This document shows, piece by piece, positions 44,641 through 56,824 of a stretch of DNA of 64,000 nt; the first letter of the stretch is position 1; each line of letters opens with the position of its first letter. The stretch lies in NCBI RefSeq assembly GCF_963576675.1, contig NC_088916.1:51213001-51277000 (forward strand). The letters are read 5' to 3'. The notes under the pieces were generated by a model. It was not told where the DNA came from. It did no database searches and worked only from the letters and a program-made list of their open reading frames with translations. This DNA comes from Euphorbia lathyris (taxonomy: Eukaryota > Streptophyta > Magnoliopsida > Malpighiales > Euphorbiaceae). A program made the position numbers and the translations under genes.

Positions 44641-46022
44641 AATAAATTGATAAAATATATTCACAATATTTTTTTCCAAATTTTAAACCACGTGCCAAAA
44701 TATTCGAACAACATTTGTAAAGAAATATTGTATATAAACATCTCAAAATGATCAACAAATAAACTAGTACTACATCATTTTAGATTTTCTTTTTCTTTCT
44801 TAAATTAACAACTACCCCTATATATTTTTGATATTTATATACAATATTTCCTTATATATCTTCATTATTGCAATTTATTTTCAATTTTAGTTGGAGATTA
44901 ATAAGAAATTTGTGTTGTAAATCTTATGTTCTTTTTTTTTTTTTTTTATCTTGATAAAATAGTAAAAAAGAGAAGAAGTGAAGTGACCAATCCTATTTAA
45001 TTATCAGAACATAATTAATTTACACTAGAACATATAATTTTTATTACAAAAACATATTAGCAAATCTGAATTATTTATTACTAAACAATTACCATTGATA
45101 GTAAAAGTACTAACAAAACAACTAACAAAATGCTAAACAAATTATGATGAGCTAACGCAAAGGCTATCGTTACTCTGATAGTAACTATCTTTGCAACTGG
45201 ACTACAATATTCATAGTAGTCCAATCTCTATGTTTGGTAATAAACTTTTTTCCACCATCCTATCTTTCAGCTTATCAATGGGTTAGATGAACCCACATGC
45301 TTAAGTATATAAGCATATTTAAAAAAATTCTAACCCAACCTAAGATAACAATCTAAACTTAATCTTTGTGAATTAGAAAGCTCTCTCTCCCCCTCCCTAT
45401 CCATGTCGTTGCTGCCACTCTCTCTCTTTGTTCTGTTGTCTTGTTCTTAGTTCGTGGATCATCGTCTATCCTTACAGTGGCTCTCAGTGTAGTTGATTCG
45501 TGACTGGTTATACGCAATTAAGGTTCGTTCTTCTACTATAATCAACATAAACGAAATACACGCTTCTAGAGATAACTCATGAACCCATATTATTATCTTA
45601 GTGATTCAAAACCAATTTTTACATACTACTATAAAACTTTTAAAATTTAAGCAAGATTTGGACTACAAAATTAAGAATGAGTCGTTTTTAACAAACTTAG
45701 AAATTTTTTTATCGTCTATCACATATTAATCAAGTTAGATTTTGTAATGGCATAATACATTCCCAACCCTTTCAAGCTATCTAAAAACTGCAACTGACTC
45801 ATGAATTTCAAAATGTTATGACTAACCCCCTCAACTTATTTATTTGGAACAAATGACCCCTTAAATGTCACATGACAACGCGTGATTGGAACTTCAAAAC
45901 GTCACAACTAACATCTAAAATCACATGTTGCCACGGTAAACATTTTAGACAATTTGACAAAAAAAAACTGTGTTTAACTTATATGTGGTAGACTTAGTTG
46001 TTAGCATTTTAATAATTTTTTA
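44641..46022. other. AT-rich spacer, possible degraded MITE arm
   Basis: No gene seen. 45361-45500 is CT-rich and resembles a plant 5' leader but leads to no ORF. 45745-45860 has wording typical of one arm of a foldback MITE (ATAATACATTCCCAACCC..., CCCCTCAACTTATTTATTTG) without a clear partner. Confidence 0.45.
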
Positions 46023-46545
46023 GGTAAATTACATCCATGGCCACTAAACTTTACCTATTTTTACATTATGGCCACCGAACTTCATTTCTTCCCAGTATGG
46101 CCACTGAATTTTACACTTTTTAACATCGATAGCTACTCAATTTTAACTAACTTCTCAAAATGACCGCTAACGATCATTAACGACCTCAAAATAAAAATAT
46201 TCAAGAATTAAAGTTGTTCACAATGATATTTACCATAAACCCACATTTTTTATTTTCGAAAATCACATTTTTTGGAGCTTTCTCTCTCTAAAAAATCATT
46301 TTCTCTCTCCTAACCAAACAATACCTAAATGACCTCAAAACAAAAAATTTCAAGAATTAAAGTTCCTTAGAATATTGTTAACGCTTTGAATTTTTATTTT
46401 TAGCCGTCAACGGTCGTTTTGAGACGTTGAGTGGCCACGGGTGTTAAAAAGTGTAAACTTCAGTGGCCATACTGGGAAGAAATGAAGTTCAATGACCATA
46501 ATGTGAAAATGGGTAAAGTTCAGTGGTCATAGATGTAATTTATCC
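46023..46545. mobile_element. Foldback element (MITE), 523 bp
   Basis: Left end GGTAAATTACATCCATGGCC and right end (read inward) GGATAAATTACATCTATGAC; the inverted arms continue for more than 100 bp (ATGGCCACTGAATTTTACAC against its complement on the right). The flanks are T-rich and similar but imperfect, so the target duplication is uncertain. Long arms suggest a Mutator-like foldback. No ORF. Confidence 0.7.
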
Positions 46546-46631
46546 ATATTCTTTTTGTAACTGTGTTAGTAAAACATTAATATCTTAGACGTAATTGATG
46601 TTTGGAAGATACTATATGACAAGTATAATAG

Positions 46632-47130
46632 ATTTGTTCGAAACGAAGGCCGTCTGGACCGCCTAGGCGCTTGAAATCGAGAATCTGTCCTGATTTTCTA
46701 CAATTAATCTATCTTGGCGTTTTATTGACTCCTAGGTGATTTTCATCCGTTTGGGCTCTGTCTAGGCCACCTCGACACCGCCTAGACCGCCTAAACGATA
46801 ATGAACAAAAGCATTTTTAATTCTGAGTTTATTTTTTTGCTTTATTATAATTCACTTTTAAGTTGTTTCAATGATATTGTTATTGAAATATTGATGTTTG
46901 CACAATTTTAAAGATATATGTTACAAATATACGTGTTTTTCTATATTAAATAATTGTATATCATATTTTTAAATAGTATAATACATATTTTAATTGAATT
47001 TATACAATAATTTGTTGATTAATAAATAAAAAATATAAAAATACAAATTCGATTAATCTCCAACTAATCCCCGATTAAACCTCGAGGGTCATGTCCGTCC
47101 GACTAGCGTCTAGCGTTTTTAACAACCTTG
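46632..47130. mobile_element. Non-autonomous hAT-like element, 499 bp
   Basis: Perfect 8-bp flanking repeats TATAATAG at 46624-46631 and 47131-47138. The ends are weakly inverted (TTGTTCGAAACGA left; TTGTTAAAAACGC read inward from the right). GCCTAGGCGCT-, CCGCCTAGACCGCC- and CTAGCGTCTAGCG-type sequences lie near both ends. AT-rich centre, no ORF. Confidence 0.65.
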
Positions 47131-47138
47131 TATAATAG

Positions 47139-47497
47139 TATAACTAGCTTTTTTTCAAATTTTCGGTAACGTAGGGCTATATTGCATAGAAACTTTAGGG
47201 TTAAATTTAAATCAATTTGTTGGTTAGAACTAAATGGGTGATTGTTTCAACTTTTCAGATGAGCGTTTACCGTTTCACTCCAAACCGTGGAAAATATAAT
47301 ATTTGGTTAGGCATATATAACTGCAACATTTAGCATTTTTTTGAGAAACTGCAACATTTTGAAGCTTTTCACCAAAAGCTCATTTCTTAGCATTTCTTGA
47401 ACAATTATTTGTGCTTATTTCTTATTAACAAAGCTATCCTTCTTATTTTCACAAAATGTATTTCTTCTTTAACACTATTTCTATTTCTATCTCTATA
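47139..47497. other. AT-rich spacer, no gene seen
   Basis: No ORF or repeat recognised. The last bases are the 5' target duplication of the LINE-like insertion. Confidence 0.5.
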
Positions 47498-47829
47498 ACA
47501 TAATTATCTAAAGGACGTAAGGGTTGTAGAGAGAGAGGCTCCTCCTTCTCTCTATACTTTTTTCTTCTCCGCTGCTCCTTCTTCTCGAGCTTTTCGTCGT
47601 TGCCGTCACAGTCACTGTCAGCTTCTCGGTTCTTGTTTTCTATTCAGGTTCCTTTAGAGGAGGAACAGAAAGTTCCTTCTTCCTCCTCCCATTTATCTTT
47701 TTAGTCTTTGGTTTTTTTAGTTTCAGATTTTGTTAGTTTGAAGTCTATATACTTTCTCGAATTTCTTTTCTATCAGATCTACATCTGTTAGCTATACTTT
47801 TATCTTTTATTCTTTTTTCGGTCTTAGCA

Positions 47830-47982
47830 ATGGCGGAAAAGGTTCATCTTATCCGCAGATCTATAGATCTGCGTGGTTGCAAAAAGAGAAAGGACTTAGA
47901 TCCGAATTTCTGGAAGAGGCTAAAAGATAAAGAATGGATTACAACTATTTTTTTATGGGATTCGACTACGAGGAGTATATGA
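47830..47982 (+). CDS. Small ORF (50 aa) in the LINE-like insertion
   Basis: MAEKVHLIRRSIDLRGCKKR at the start, basic, ends with TGA at 47980. It follows a roughly 310-nt CT-rich leader. Not recognised; it may be the remaining start of a LINE ORF1 or of a host transcript. The context (first ATG after a plant-like leader) is the only support. Confidence 0.3.
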   Translation: MAEKVHLIRRSIDLRGCKKRKDLDPNFWKRLKDKEWITTIFLWDSTTRSI

Positions 47983-48166
47983 TTTCTATTGTTATTGTAT
48001 TTGTACCCTTTATGGTTTTTATTGCTCTTTGTAGTTATTGGCCCAAAATAAAATAAATTTTATTTTCATGTATATAGAAAGCTTGGGTTTAATTTTAGGA
48101 TATAGTTTACATTTTATCTGGAAAATAATAAAAATAAAAAGTATACATTAATAAATTCACTCCAAA

Positions 48167-48519
48167 TACGCGAGGCGTATATTTTTATACGCGGGGTGTA
48201 TACCACTTCCGAAGACGTTCAGTTTCAGAGACTCAACTACGCGGGGCGTAGTTACCGATACGCAGGGCGTCCTTCATTTTACGCGGGGCGTACTTGTTTA
48301 CGCGGGACGTACTCTCCAATACGCCACGCGTAAGACGCATCCGCAGAGTGTTCCAAGATCAGAGGCTTGAATACGCGGGGCGTATCCACCAATACGCAGG
48401 GCGTATTCCTTCACGCGGGACGCGACACCAGAGACGCCACGCGTGGAAACCATCAATGAAACGCACTAGGCCTAGTGTCCGCCAACACGCAGGGCGTAGT
48501 CGGACATACGCGGGGCGTC
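48167..48519. repeat. Array of 13 TACGCRGGGCGTA palindromes in the solo LTR
   Basis: Units at about 48167, 48188, 48238, 48259, 48280, 48299, 48320, 48372, 48393, 48412, 48433, 48486 and 48507. The consensus is TACGCGGGGCGTA with arms TACGC/GCGTA; two units read TACGCCACGCGTA or similar. Spacing often falls near 20-21 or 52-54 bp. Each unit carries three CpGs in an otherwise AT-rich sequence. Confidence 0.85.
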
Positions 48520-48687
48520 AACTCTCTCTCGGCAGCAGTTGGAATTGGTCAATGGAAGTTAATGGAAGTTGAGGTAGTGGGATGATGTGGCATTGGTAGT
48601 TGGAGGAAGTTAAGGAATTAGTTAAGTTAGTTAGTGACTATTTACCAAAATACCACTGACTATTTACCAAAATGCCACTCTAAAAAA

Positions 48688-48700
48688 CTATAAATAGACC
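48688..48700 (+). promoter_or_regulatory. TATA box of the solo LTR
   Basis: CTATAAATAGACC, about 170 bp downstream of the palindrome array, followed by a leader rich in TTCTAGTTCTTAG repeats. Confidence 0.65.
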
Positions 48701-50162
48701 CCTTCCCCTTCATTAAAAATCACACTCAACATAAACACAATCCCCTTCCTAAGGTCCCTTTCAATTCTCTCTAGTTTCTAGTTCTTAGTTTTCAAGTTCT
48801 TAGCTCCTAAGTTCTTTAATTTCTTCAAGTTCTTCAAGTTTTTCCTTTTCGTTCTTCGCTTTTTCTTAGCTTTGATCCTTTTTTTAAGCTCTCTTTAGCT
48901 CCAATTCAAGTTCCAATAGTCTTTCTTTTAAGTTTCTCAATTCAATTTAGCATTCCTAAGCTGTTATTCTGCTCAATTTTCAATTAGAATTTCATTTCCG
49001 AATTAATTTTCCAGATTCATCCAATTGTTTTCAAAGCCCGATTCCGTCCATTTTAAATCATTATTTGCTTTCAATCCCTTCGACAAAGTTGTTCCTGACG
49101 TCTTGAATTTCAATCTAGTGTTTTTAATTTCCCAATTCCGTACACAGAAACTATAGTTACACGCTGATCTTTCCAGCCCAAATTCTTTTAGTTACTCTGC
49201 CCAGATTTTTCCAGATTCGTCCAGTCATTTTCAACTCTCAATTTCGTCCATTTCCAATTCGTTTTAGCTTTCGATCCCTTATACAAAGTTGTTCCTGATA
49301 TTCTGAAGTTCAATTTACACTATTTACTCATCCAATTCTGCATTCTTAAGCACTCAAACCAAGCTCCCGAAATTAAGGTCTAAATCTGCCCCATTTGCCT
49401 ACCTACGTTTTGCCATTGCACCAAGCACATACCGTACGGGCCCGACCGATTGCAGCTCTCCAAAGACCTCACGCCGACGCCAAACTTCAACATCAATCCG
49501 AGATAGCTATTGTGGCTCCGAGTTTGTTGTTGAATTCCAATTTATTCTTATTGCATTTCAATTCCTTGTATTTGATTTGCTATTCCTTTTCAATTGAATC
49601 AGCTATATGTTTAGTATAGAAGTTTTTCAATTGTAATTTATTTCCAATTTCATGTTTCAAACAATTATCCAATCAATAAAATATCGATTTTTCACCAAAT
49701 CTTGTGTCAATTTCGCACTTTAAATTCCTTTATTTTATCGTCTTCAATTTACCCGCATTAGCTTAAATAAAACAATTTATCTAGCAAAGTTTCTATAACG
49801 GCGCTAGAGACCCAAGAGGGACTTTTTCAATCCTTGCGTCCCTCGCCAATCGTTTCGATTTAGAATTCATGTTTTCGGCGCACAATTTCACAAACGTAAC
49901 CGTTTTCATAATTGAGGAATAATTCCTCTGGCACGCCCGCACCCTAACCACACGTGACAAGGTTGAAATTAGCATATTCGCAAAATATCGCTAACAGTAG
50001 TATTTTTCTTGCTCTTTTTAGTCTATTTTCTTCCCTTTCTAGATCTTATACTGGATGTAGCCAGTATGGATGAGAAGTTTTATTGTGCTGTATTTGTACT
50101 TTGTGATCTAATGGAATGAAATATGACACTTTTATAAAAAAAAACATAATTAACTAAAGGAC

Positions 50163-51604
50163 AAAGTTTTGTTGCATTCAATAATTTTTTGTTTTATTTA
50201 GATTATTTTTATTAATTTGCGTTATACATTTTATATTTTATAATTTATTTGTTGATTAATTTAAAACATGTCCATATTAAATATTTTAAATATTAATAGC
50301 AACAGCTCAATATAATTTTATCAAACACTAATAATTGAACCATTAATAATAAACAACTAAGAACAACAACAAATAACTTACTGAAACTACAAACAGCTAA
50401 TAGCAATAACAACAACCATTAGCTAACATCTGAATCAAACATATTCTAAATTTGCACTTAACTCGACGTTGGGTCAAATTTAGCCTTAAAAGAAGAATAG
50501 AGAGGTAATACTAGCAATAAGTGTAGAAATTGATGTCAAATTTATTAAAAAAAAAACAATATCAAATTCATTTTCATGGTTGCATATGACACAAATGAAT
50601 GTTGATATTATATAAAATAGAAAATATGTCATCAAGAGACTTTTATTCGCTTTATTTTATTAGTGAAAGATTAATAAAGCTTTATGTTGATGGATGTTGT
50701 AGAGGGCAAAGAAGATATATCAGAAACATTGAAAGATTATTCGAGAACTTGAATGATTGCTATATACTACTTATTGAACTTCTTGTAAGCAAAGCAATGA
50801 TCCAACATCATTTTTATTTATTAAATTTTGTTTTATTTTTAAAAAGTAGCTCAATTAATTAATTAATTAATTAATTTAAAAAGTTATCCTAACAACGTTT
50901 TACTTTAAGCAGAAGGCAATTCTCTAAAACAGAAAGTAGCTTTCTTTTATTTTAATCAATAACTTTTTCATAAATTAAAATGATCCTGCACAAAAAGTAA
51001 TTTGAGGTATGTCTCATTTTGATTTTGATATATAGAGTATTTAATTTTTTGTGTGAAGGTGAAAAAATACTCCTACTTGTTTGGATCAAGAGCAATTTTA
51101 TCCTAACATTGATAAATTGGATCAATTTGAGAAATAATTCATCAAACTGTCTTTTCGGTCATGAATCTTGCCATCTACATTTCGTACGTGCGTTGATAAC
51201 ACAAACATATGTTGAGATGCGAAAAAATAAAAATTGTATATTGTCTTTCGTATGAATTGAACAAAAAAAATCAAAAAATTTACCAGATTTATAAATATTG
51301 ATCTCCAATTCTATTATTAAATTATAAAAAACATGAAATCTTTTTTTTTAGAACTAACTAATAACTAATATTAGTATTGTGTTCGCGCGTTGCATGATGC
51401 AATAAATTGTTTATATAGAAATAAAAAAATTGTAATTTTTTTTAATTACATATTATTATTGAATACAATGATATTAATATTTTATGTTAAAATGATTCAA
51501 ATCTTAAGTGTCATCAATAATTATTTTATAAAATTATATTGTTGGTTTTCAAAGATTCATTAACGAAATATTAATTTTTTTTATATATAATATTGTTTAA
51601 CCAA
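50163..51604. other. AT-rich spacer, no gene recognised
   Basis: Contains a (TTAA/ATTA) simple repeat near 50852-50876. Two short plus-strand frames (50599-50862, 51019-51255) are AT-rich and resemble nothing known. The end adjoins the poly(A) of the LINE. Confidence 0.5.
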
Positions 51605-53204
51605 CCTTTTTTTTTTCTTTTTGACAAAAGGTAAGAAGATATTATAAAGAATCAGAAGCAAGAGCAGAACATACATATGGAGGAGGCTCTGAAAGCCAGA
51701 CCTTCCTAACAGTGTCAGTTGTAACTGCACGGGCTAAAGAATGAGCAACACAATTTGCTGATTTACAAATAAATGAAATAGACACAGTAACAATTTCCTT
51801 GATTAGGTGTTTGCAGTCTTCAATTATGAGATCGAGAGTCGAATTGCCACTAATTTCTCGCTGGATAGCATACATTAGTGGTTGGGAATCCGGTTTAATT
51901 AACACGTTCTGCTTTTCGGACTTTTTATGCCAACTCAGTGCTTCCCGAGATGAGATTGCCTCAACTATAAATGGATCTAAATTACAGTGAATGACTCCAT
52001 TACCCGCAGCTTAGAAGTCTCCTACACTGTCCCGCAACACAAATCCGTACCCAGCGATCACCAAGCTAGAGAAGACGGCCCCATAAAAATCTAATTTAGA
52101 CATACCAGGGGGAGGCTTGCACCATTTCTGACCGCTGACCGGCGTCGGGCTTCCGGCCCATTGATGCCGTGTTTGTGCAACTTTCCAACTTGTGAAGAAT
52201 TGCATTGCAGATGTGAAGAGATCAACCGGCGTCATAACCTGATGGTTCCATACTTTATTATTTCGATTGATCCACAAGAACCAACAACAGATCGCTGCAC
52301 TGTCTGCTTCCTCCGGATAATGTTGAAGCAGCTCCGCCCAAAAGTGCTTGAACGATACACATCTGTTACCAAGAGCAGAAAGACGCGTCAAACCCCAAAG
52401 ATGTCGAGCTTGTCTACAGTTAATGAGAGCGTGAAACTCATCCTCTTCCGCTTCCTCACACATTGGACACCAATTGATAATTGGAACCCTTCGGGCTGCC
52501 AGCGCTTTCAGCGACGGGAGGCAACCAGCCAGTGTCCGCCACAACAGGTTCTTCACTTTTCGAGGAACTTTAAGAGCCCAAACGGACCCCCAATTCACTT
52601 CGTTTGCTTCCGCTGTCAGTCTAATACCAAAATGATCATTCCATAGACGTCTGTACAAGCTTTTGACGCAAAATCTTCCTCGCTTACCTAAGGACCATTC
52701 CCATGAGTCCGGAACTGAACGCATGCACAGTGGGATACTCCTAATGAGGTTTGCATCTCTTTCTACAAAAATACCACTTATTAGTTTTTCATCCCATTCT
52801 CCGGTATCTCTTCGGAGGCTTCGTACCGACTCACTGTCAAGATCTGAAAAATGATTACTGACAACAAAAGGATTTTTAGGATCCGGAAGCCATGGGTCTT
52901 TCCAAATGTTAATTAATTCGCCTGTACCAATAACCCGCCTTGCACCTGAAGCTATCAAAGACTGGGTAGCATGAATACTCTTCCATATAAAGCTAGGCTT
53001 ATTACCCAATTCTACTTCAAGGAAGGAAGAGGTAGGATAATATTTAGCTTTGTATACTCGCGCTACTAGTGATTCTGGGTTGGTTATGAGCCTCCAGGCT
53101 TGTTTAGCAAGCAGTGCTAAATTGAACAGATGTAGCTTTCGGAACCCCATCCCTCCATCCTGCTTTGAAATACACAGCTTATCCCACGATTTCCAATGAA
53201 GGTT
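51605..53204 (-). pseudogene. L1-type LINE, 3' half: zf-RVT and RNase H domains, poly(A)
   Basis: C-terminal part of a LINE ORF2. It contains HWKSWDKLC, GGMGFRKLHLFNLALLAKQAWR, the zinc-finger zf-RVT region with WCPMCEEAEEDEFHALINC, and a terminal RNase H (GAVFSSLVIAGYGFVLRDS; IICKSANCVAHSLAR-like end). An in-frame TAA at 52011 splits zf-RVT from the rest of RNase H; the frame ends at 51642. A short 3' UTR leads into an A-rich tail (AAAAAGAAAAAAAAAA on the minus strand at about 51620-51605). The upstream boundary is at 53204, where LTR-composite DNA begins. The frame is the same as that of the other half at 62173-63725. Confidence 0.88.
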
Positions 53205-53276
53205 ATCTTCCTCGGACATAGTAGTTACTATCAACCTTAGGTCCGAAGCATTTAATCTAGAGCTCTGATACCAAAT
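53205..53276 (-). other. Leader stub with iMet PBS left of LTR1
   Basis: On the minus strand TGGTATCAGAGC (53273-53262), three bases from the LTR end, followed by TCTAGATTAAATGCTTCGGA, matching the sequence beside LTR2. It shows that LTR1 once acted as a 5' LTR of a copy whose internal part stops here. It also opens a spurious frame into the LINE. Confidence 0.72.
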
Positions 53277-54817
53277 TGTCACACTCGACCCTAGACGACC
53301 TCAATCGGCATCAGGCGTGAAATAGAAAGATCATAATCAATACTTAGGAGTCTCCAACCTCGCCTAATCGGTCGGTAACCTTCTCCATATCCTGTACTTT
53401 ATCACCTAAAAACATTAAAACATTTAAAAACGTGAGACAAAAATCTCAGTAAAAAACTATCAGTGATAAAAACCAACTTTACTTAACATAGCTACATATA
53501 TAGCTTTAGAAAGGGATTTAATCAAAACCTTATAAAATATACTCAAAACTAAAGTTCATAATATAGTCAAAATAGTAAACCAAAAACCAAAAATATATAA
53601 TCTTGTATCGATTCTTGAGTACAAAACCTTATAAAATATTATAATCAAATAAGCGTTTTATCAAACCAAATCGTATTCAATAAAACGTAAAACCTTATAT
53701 CAAAATCAATCATAACCGAAAACATAATCCAAATGAACTTAAAACATTGTATCCATCCTCGAGTTTTTTCCCTTAAGTATCAATCAATAACCACATATAT
53801 AGTCGAGACGTCTCTTAACATTGCCTATCCCATATGGTCTTACCCAACACTTCGCTGCCATACCCAATAGGTCTTCAGACTGTGTACACAGGCCATGTCC
53901 TAACTGAACATGGTCTTCAAATATAAAACCACCAATCCGGATAACTCTCGATGGATATAAAATCATAAAATCATAACGTGCTCAAATTTCCTTTCACAAT
54001 CAAATTCCATAAATCATTTGGCTTCAATTAGCCCTTTTATAAAAATAACTACGGTTATTCAAAATATCAATCCTTAATCAATAAAAATTTCAAAGTTAAT
54101 CAATCAAAATAAGCCTTAAATCAACATAATCAAGTAAAATCTGAAATTCATATAGAAGCATAGTCAAAAGCTTCATTTGAACCATAATTTCACAATAAAA
54201 AGCAAAATCGTGAAAAACATCAATTTTACAAAATACTCGTATAAACCCCGAAATATCAATTTCTGAAAATTCTTTGATTATATATATATCTATATACATA
54301 AAATTCAAAATAATCAAAATATAGTTGATAGTTACTTACATTGGCTACTAATTTAGGAAAACACTCCCGTTCAATTCTCCTCTAAATTCTGTCTAAGCCA
54401 TTTCCCTCCAAACATTACTGAAACTCAAAAACTCTTCGGTTAGGACTTATATCTATGTATAAGGATGCTATGTTTTCAATTTCAAATGATACGGACGGTC
54501 GAATCTCCGTAAATCAAAGAAACGGTGGAGAAATGGTTCAGAGTAAATTGATGGAAAAAAAGGAAAATGAAAGAAAAAGATAATAATGCACCGTGTATAT
54601 CATTTGAGATATTTATCTGAAATTAGCAAATATCGTATTTGATCCTTCATCTTTTTATAATCTTCTAAAAATTATTTAAACTTTTAATTTACACATAAAA
54701 CTCTCAAATTAATTCCAAACTTTTCCTATAGTACCAAATTAACTTCACACACCCAATAACTACAATATATACTAATATAAAAATATAAATTCTAGAAATT
54801 TAGACACAGACGTGACA
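53277..54817 (-). repeat. Composite LTR1 (1541 bp)
   Basis: TGTCACACTCGACCC at the left and GACACAGACGTGACA at the right on the plus strand. It is bounded by a PBS stub on the left and a CCCCACC (GGTGGGG on minus) purine tract with CCTCGAAATTC wording on the right, so it looks like both a 5' and a 3' LTR. A conserved frame (CTQSEDLLGMAAKCWVRPYG) at 53784-53966 recurs in LTR3 but is LTR sequence. Confidence 0.85.
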
Positions 54818-56824
54818 ATTCTCCCCACCTTAAGAAATTTCGTCCTCGAAATTCATATTCTCTAATCTATCTTAATTTCCTTCCGAAACCATGATTCCTC
54901 ATAATCATCATAAGACCACAAATTCTAATGTTTTCTTCCATTAACTTAATGATTTATCAACATCAATATAACTCTTAGTAACTCTAAACTTTAACCTAGT
55001 TACTTCCATCACCATAATCCACAATAAAACTTCAAATATCATTCATATCTTCCTAACATACATCAAATCTCACTTTAATCAATTTAAATCACAATTGATT
55101 CCATCAATTACATATATAACAAATATATTTCACCTATCTCCAAGTTCTACAGACTTCAAAAATATCACTTTTGAACTGCTAATATGTACAATATTATATT
55201 TTTCTTAAACTTCAACTAATTCGAATCAATGATTTACATCAGTATATAATGTTACTTCATCATAATAATAATAATACTTATATCTATATTTTTTTCACTC
55301 CAATCATTATTTAGATTATAATCTTCAATCATTAACATCAACATCACCATCACTCTTATAAGAGTTATTTCATAAACATCAACATCAACATAACCAATAT
55401 AAACCTCATTATCAATCTAAAGAAACTTCAATCTTTTCTCCAAACCTCCAAACCATATAACCAAAGAAGATAGAGTACCTAAATTACGACAATCAGTGTT
55501 TTTTTTTCCAAACTCCAAAAAATATCTTTACACCCATAAAAGTCAATAAATCTATAATATCATTCGATTTTCTTATTTGACCTATAAACACTCAATTTGA
55601 TCCTTATATAAACTTAAACCATAATCACACAAACTTCAACTAAAAATAACTTCTAGTAACAATATATGTACTACAAAATTTTAATTATCAACATATATAT
55701 CCTCTTCTATCATATATATTTATCTCTTAATTTCCTACCTCAAACTGTGCTTAAGATCAGCAAAATTTATCCTTAAAATTCATATTTTAATTATTTCCTC
55801 AAACATTATTTAAGCTTACCAAATTTAATCATCAAATCATGAACTCCAAATATATTCTCCCACTTTATTTCTCATTGATCACTAACATCAATATCTCTCT
55901 AAACATCATTTATATAACTCACAATAATTCTAAGCCTCAACCTGATAAAGTTCAACAATAAAACAACAATTTAAATTTCAGATCTTATTTATTCAACTTA
56001 TAATTCTATAATACACTAAATTCATGTTATAATCTTCTAATTATTAATCAACTTCCAAACCCATTAAATGAAACCTCCATATTTTATCTTTCTCAATCCC
56101 ATATCTATTATTTTCAATTTATCACTTTATCATTTCCTCAATCTCCTATAGTCCTAAGAAGACCAACTTATCATGTAAACCAGTAGCAATATCTCTCAAA
56201 TAAGGAGAAAAATCAAAGCAAAAACCAAATTCTAGTTTAACGCTAAAATGACCAATATATGCCGTTTTCAGCATAACTTTTTCATATGGAGTCCGATTAA
56301 GGCGATTCAAAAATCCTTGGAAACGTAAGATAATAATAAAGAACTTTCATTTAGGACTCCATGACAGATTCAACCTTTATTTGATCGAAAAATGCATCAT
56401 AAGATTCAGATACGAATCTGATTCTCCCGCAGCACCTATATAGACAATTCTCTATTATCTCTAGCTCAAAATGATAATTTACTCATATCTCGGATATATA
56501 TGGTTGTAAGCTAACTATCAAACTCTCAAATATCAACTCCAAATCATACTTAATATCAAGTATGTAACCCATATCACCAATTAGAAAATAATTTGCAAAT
56601 TTTCATACACCCAATATTTTACTAACCATTAAATCTCATTTCTACCCCTCATTAGCTAGTTATTCAATCCTCGAAAAATTCCAAATTATTTCTTAGCTTT
56701 CACCAAAATATTCATATTCCTCAATTTCTATCGATTATTTCTTAGCTATCACCAAATATCGATATTCCTCAATTACTATCAACCTTAGGTCCAAAGAATT
56801 TAATCTAGAGCTCTAATACCAAAC
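54818..56824 (-). other. Composite internal region 1, non-coding
   Basis: 2.0 kb of AT-rich sequence without frames of note. It begins at the purine tract next to LTR1 and ends at the PBS (minus-strand TGGTATTAGAGC, 56821-56810) next to LTR2. It is the inverted counterpart of 58394-60473. Confidence 0.78.

Larger units (their letters stand above)
48036..49996 (+). repeat. Solo LTR, Ty3-like, 1.96 kb
   Basis: Bounded by GTAGT at 48031-48035 and 49997-50001. It begins TATTGGCCCAAAATA, similar to the LARD LTR start TGTTAAGCCCAAAATA except that the terminal TG is missing, and ends TATCGCTAACA, similar to GCTCAACA. It contains a palindrome array, TATA box and a TTAGTTCTTAGTTTTCAAG-type leader, but no PBS, internal region or second LTR. 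LTR-LTR recombination is the usual cause. The boundary calls are less certain than those of the paired LTRs. Confidence 0.68.
47517..50143 (+). mobile_element. Short LINE-like retro-insertion with 19-bp TSD, interrupted by a solo LTR
   Basis: Flanked by ACATAATTATCTAAAGGAC (47498-47516) and ACATAATTAACTAAAGGAC (50144-50162), one mismatch in 19: a target-primed reverse-transcription signature. It starts with a CT-rich leader, has an ATG at 47830, and ends GGAATGAAATATGACACTTT then TATAAAAAAAA before the second TSD. Without the solo LTR it is only about 660 bp and has no RT, so it is an internally deleted LINE or a retro-copied transcript. Confidence 0.75.

Noticed and set aside
49395..49619. 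74-codon frame in the solo LTR
   Set aside because: LTR leader sequence, no family resemblance.
50599..51255. Two short plus-strand frames in the spacer
   Set aside because: AT-rich, no motif, no promoter or splice context that would support them.
53205..53282. N-terminal 26 codons of the minus-strand frame ending at 52011
   Set aside because: Read from the PBS leader of the composite, not from the LINE.
53784..53966. Frame with CTQSEDLLGMAAKCWVRPYG, also at 61456-61683
   Set aside because: Lies inside LTR1 and LTR3; similarity is due to LTR copying and no full ORF is shared by all three LTRs.
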